Below are positions 63,888 through 64,000 of a stretch of DNA of 64,000 nt, piece by piece (within the stretch, counting starts at the first letter, position 1; each line of letters opens with the position of its first letter). The position numbers and the translations under genes are program-made. A model generated the notes under the pieces. The model made no database searches, was not told the DNA's origin, and saw only the letters and a program-made list of their open reading frames with translations. The DNA comes from Pseudideonella sakaiensis (GTDB taxonomy: Bacteria; Pseudomonadota; Gammaproteobacteria; Burkholderiales; Burkholderiaceae_C). The stretch is taken from assembly GCF_001293525.1 (NCBI RefSeq), contig NZ_BBYR01000006.1, positions 124,001 to 188,000 of the forward strand, written 5' to 3'.

Positions 63888-64000
63888 ACCCGCAGCGTGG
63901 GCAGCCGGACCGGCGTGCGCCATGGAGCCAGGTTGCGCCCGAAGCCGCGGCGATTGCAGCCGCAACCACCGACGTGTCAGGTCGTCAACGCGGCGACCAC
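63888..64000. other. End of window, no gene supported
   Basis: 113 bases after the CDF gene. No convincing gene; a small open frame on the minus strand has no family features. Confidence 0.4.

Overview
The window is high-GC (roughly two thirds G+C by eye), densely packed DNA with betaproteobacterial gene content. CzcI/CzcCBA, CopI-type cupredoxin, DUF4148, DUF3141 and a Gram-negative porin together suggest the Burkholderiales (a Rubrivivax/Methylibium/Leptothrix-like lineage, by inference). No rRNA or tRNA gene was recognised. Every gene from 7385 to 44760 (about 37 kb) is on the minus strand; both flanks are mostly on the plus strand.

Left part (1-7.3 kb, plus): a D-2-hydroxyacid dehydrogenase, an ABC1/UbiB-type kinase, an archaeal-type (type II) glyceraldehyde-3-phosphate dehydrogenase, a DUF302 protein, a YdjM-like membrane protein and a small CxxFC protein. 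Then comes a decay zone with an N-terminally truncated outer-membrane barrel and a deleted second copy of the GAPDH gene, followed by a Cys-rich copper-storage-type protein and a DUF305 protein.

Central block A (7.4-23.7 kb, minus): a MerR regulator, a degenerate thymidine-phosphorylase homologue, cyclopropane fatty acid synthase, an MFS carrier, a Cu+-type P-ATPase with YHS domains, a small membrane protein, an accessory FtsH, a LolA/RseB-like protein, a divergent phosphoketolase, an ABC ATPase, a doubled FtsX permease and an outer-membrane protein. Several of these overlap or nearly touch.

Central block B (23.8-31.7 kb, minus): thiolase, a fused acetate kinase-PduL phosphotransacylase, FabI, two small envelope proteins, a DUF3141 hydrolase, a CopZ-like HMA protein, a DUF2933 protein and two periplasmic proteins. 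Upstream is a perfect TTGAT-N4-ATCAA FNR/FixK-type box with a -10-like TATTCT at class II spacing. I infer an oxygen-responsive module that joins copper handling to acetyl-phosphate/acetyl-CoA metabolism.

Central block C (31.7-44.8 kb, minus): a PLD/cardiolipin-synthase-like enzyme, a DUF4010 membrane protein and an alpha/beta hydrolase. These are followed by a periplasmic copper-detoxification set (cytochrome c, CusF-like, DUF411, cupredoxin, multicopper oxidase, TolC-family lipoprotein), a DUF2846-like lipoprotein, a repeat-containing DUF4148-like protein and a porin.

Right part (45-64 kb): a Sel1-like protein and two metal-type two-component systems whose kinase genes converge and overlap. 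Next are a second DUF4148/lipoprotein pair (lipoprotein truncated), cueR-copA and divergent copZ with two CueR-type operators, IS66-family debris, and a czcI-C-B-A cluster followed by a PII-like gene and a CDF exporter. Four intergenic sites share the form [C/G]A/CT[T/G]AC-N6-GT[A/C]AT[G/C], resembling CusR/CopR/HprR boxes, and probably define one copper regulon.
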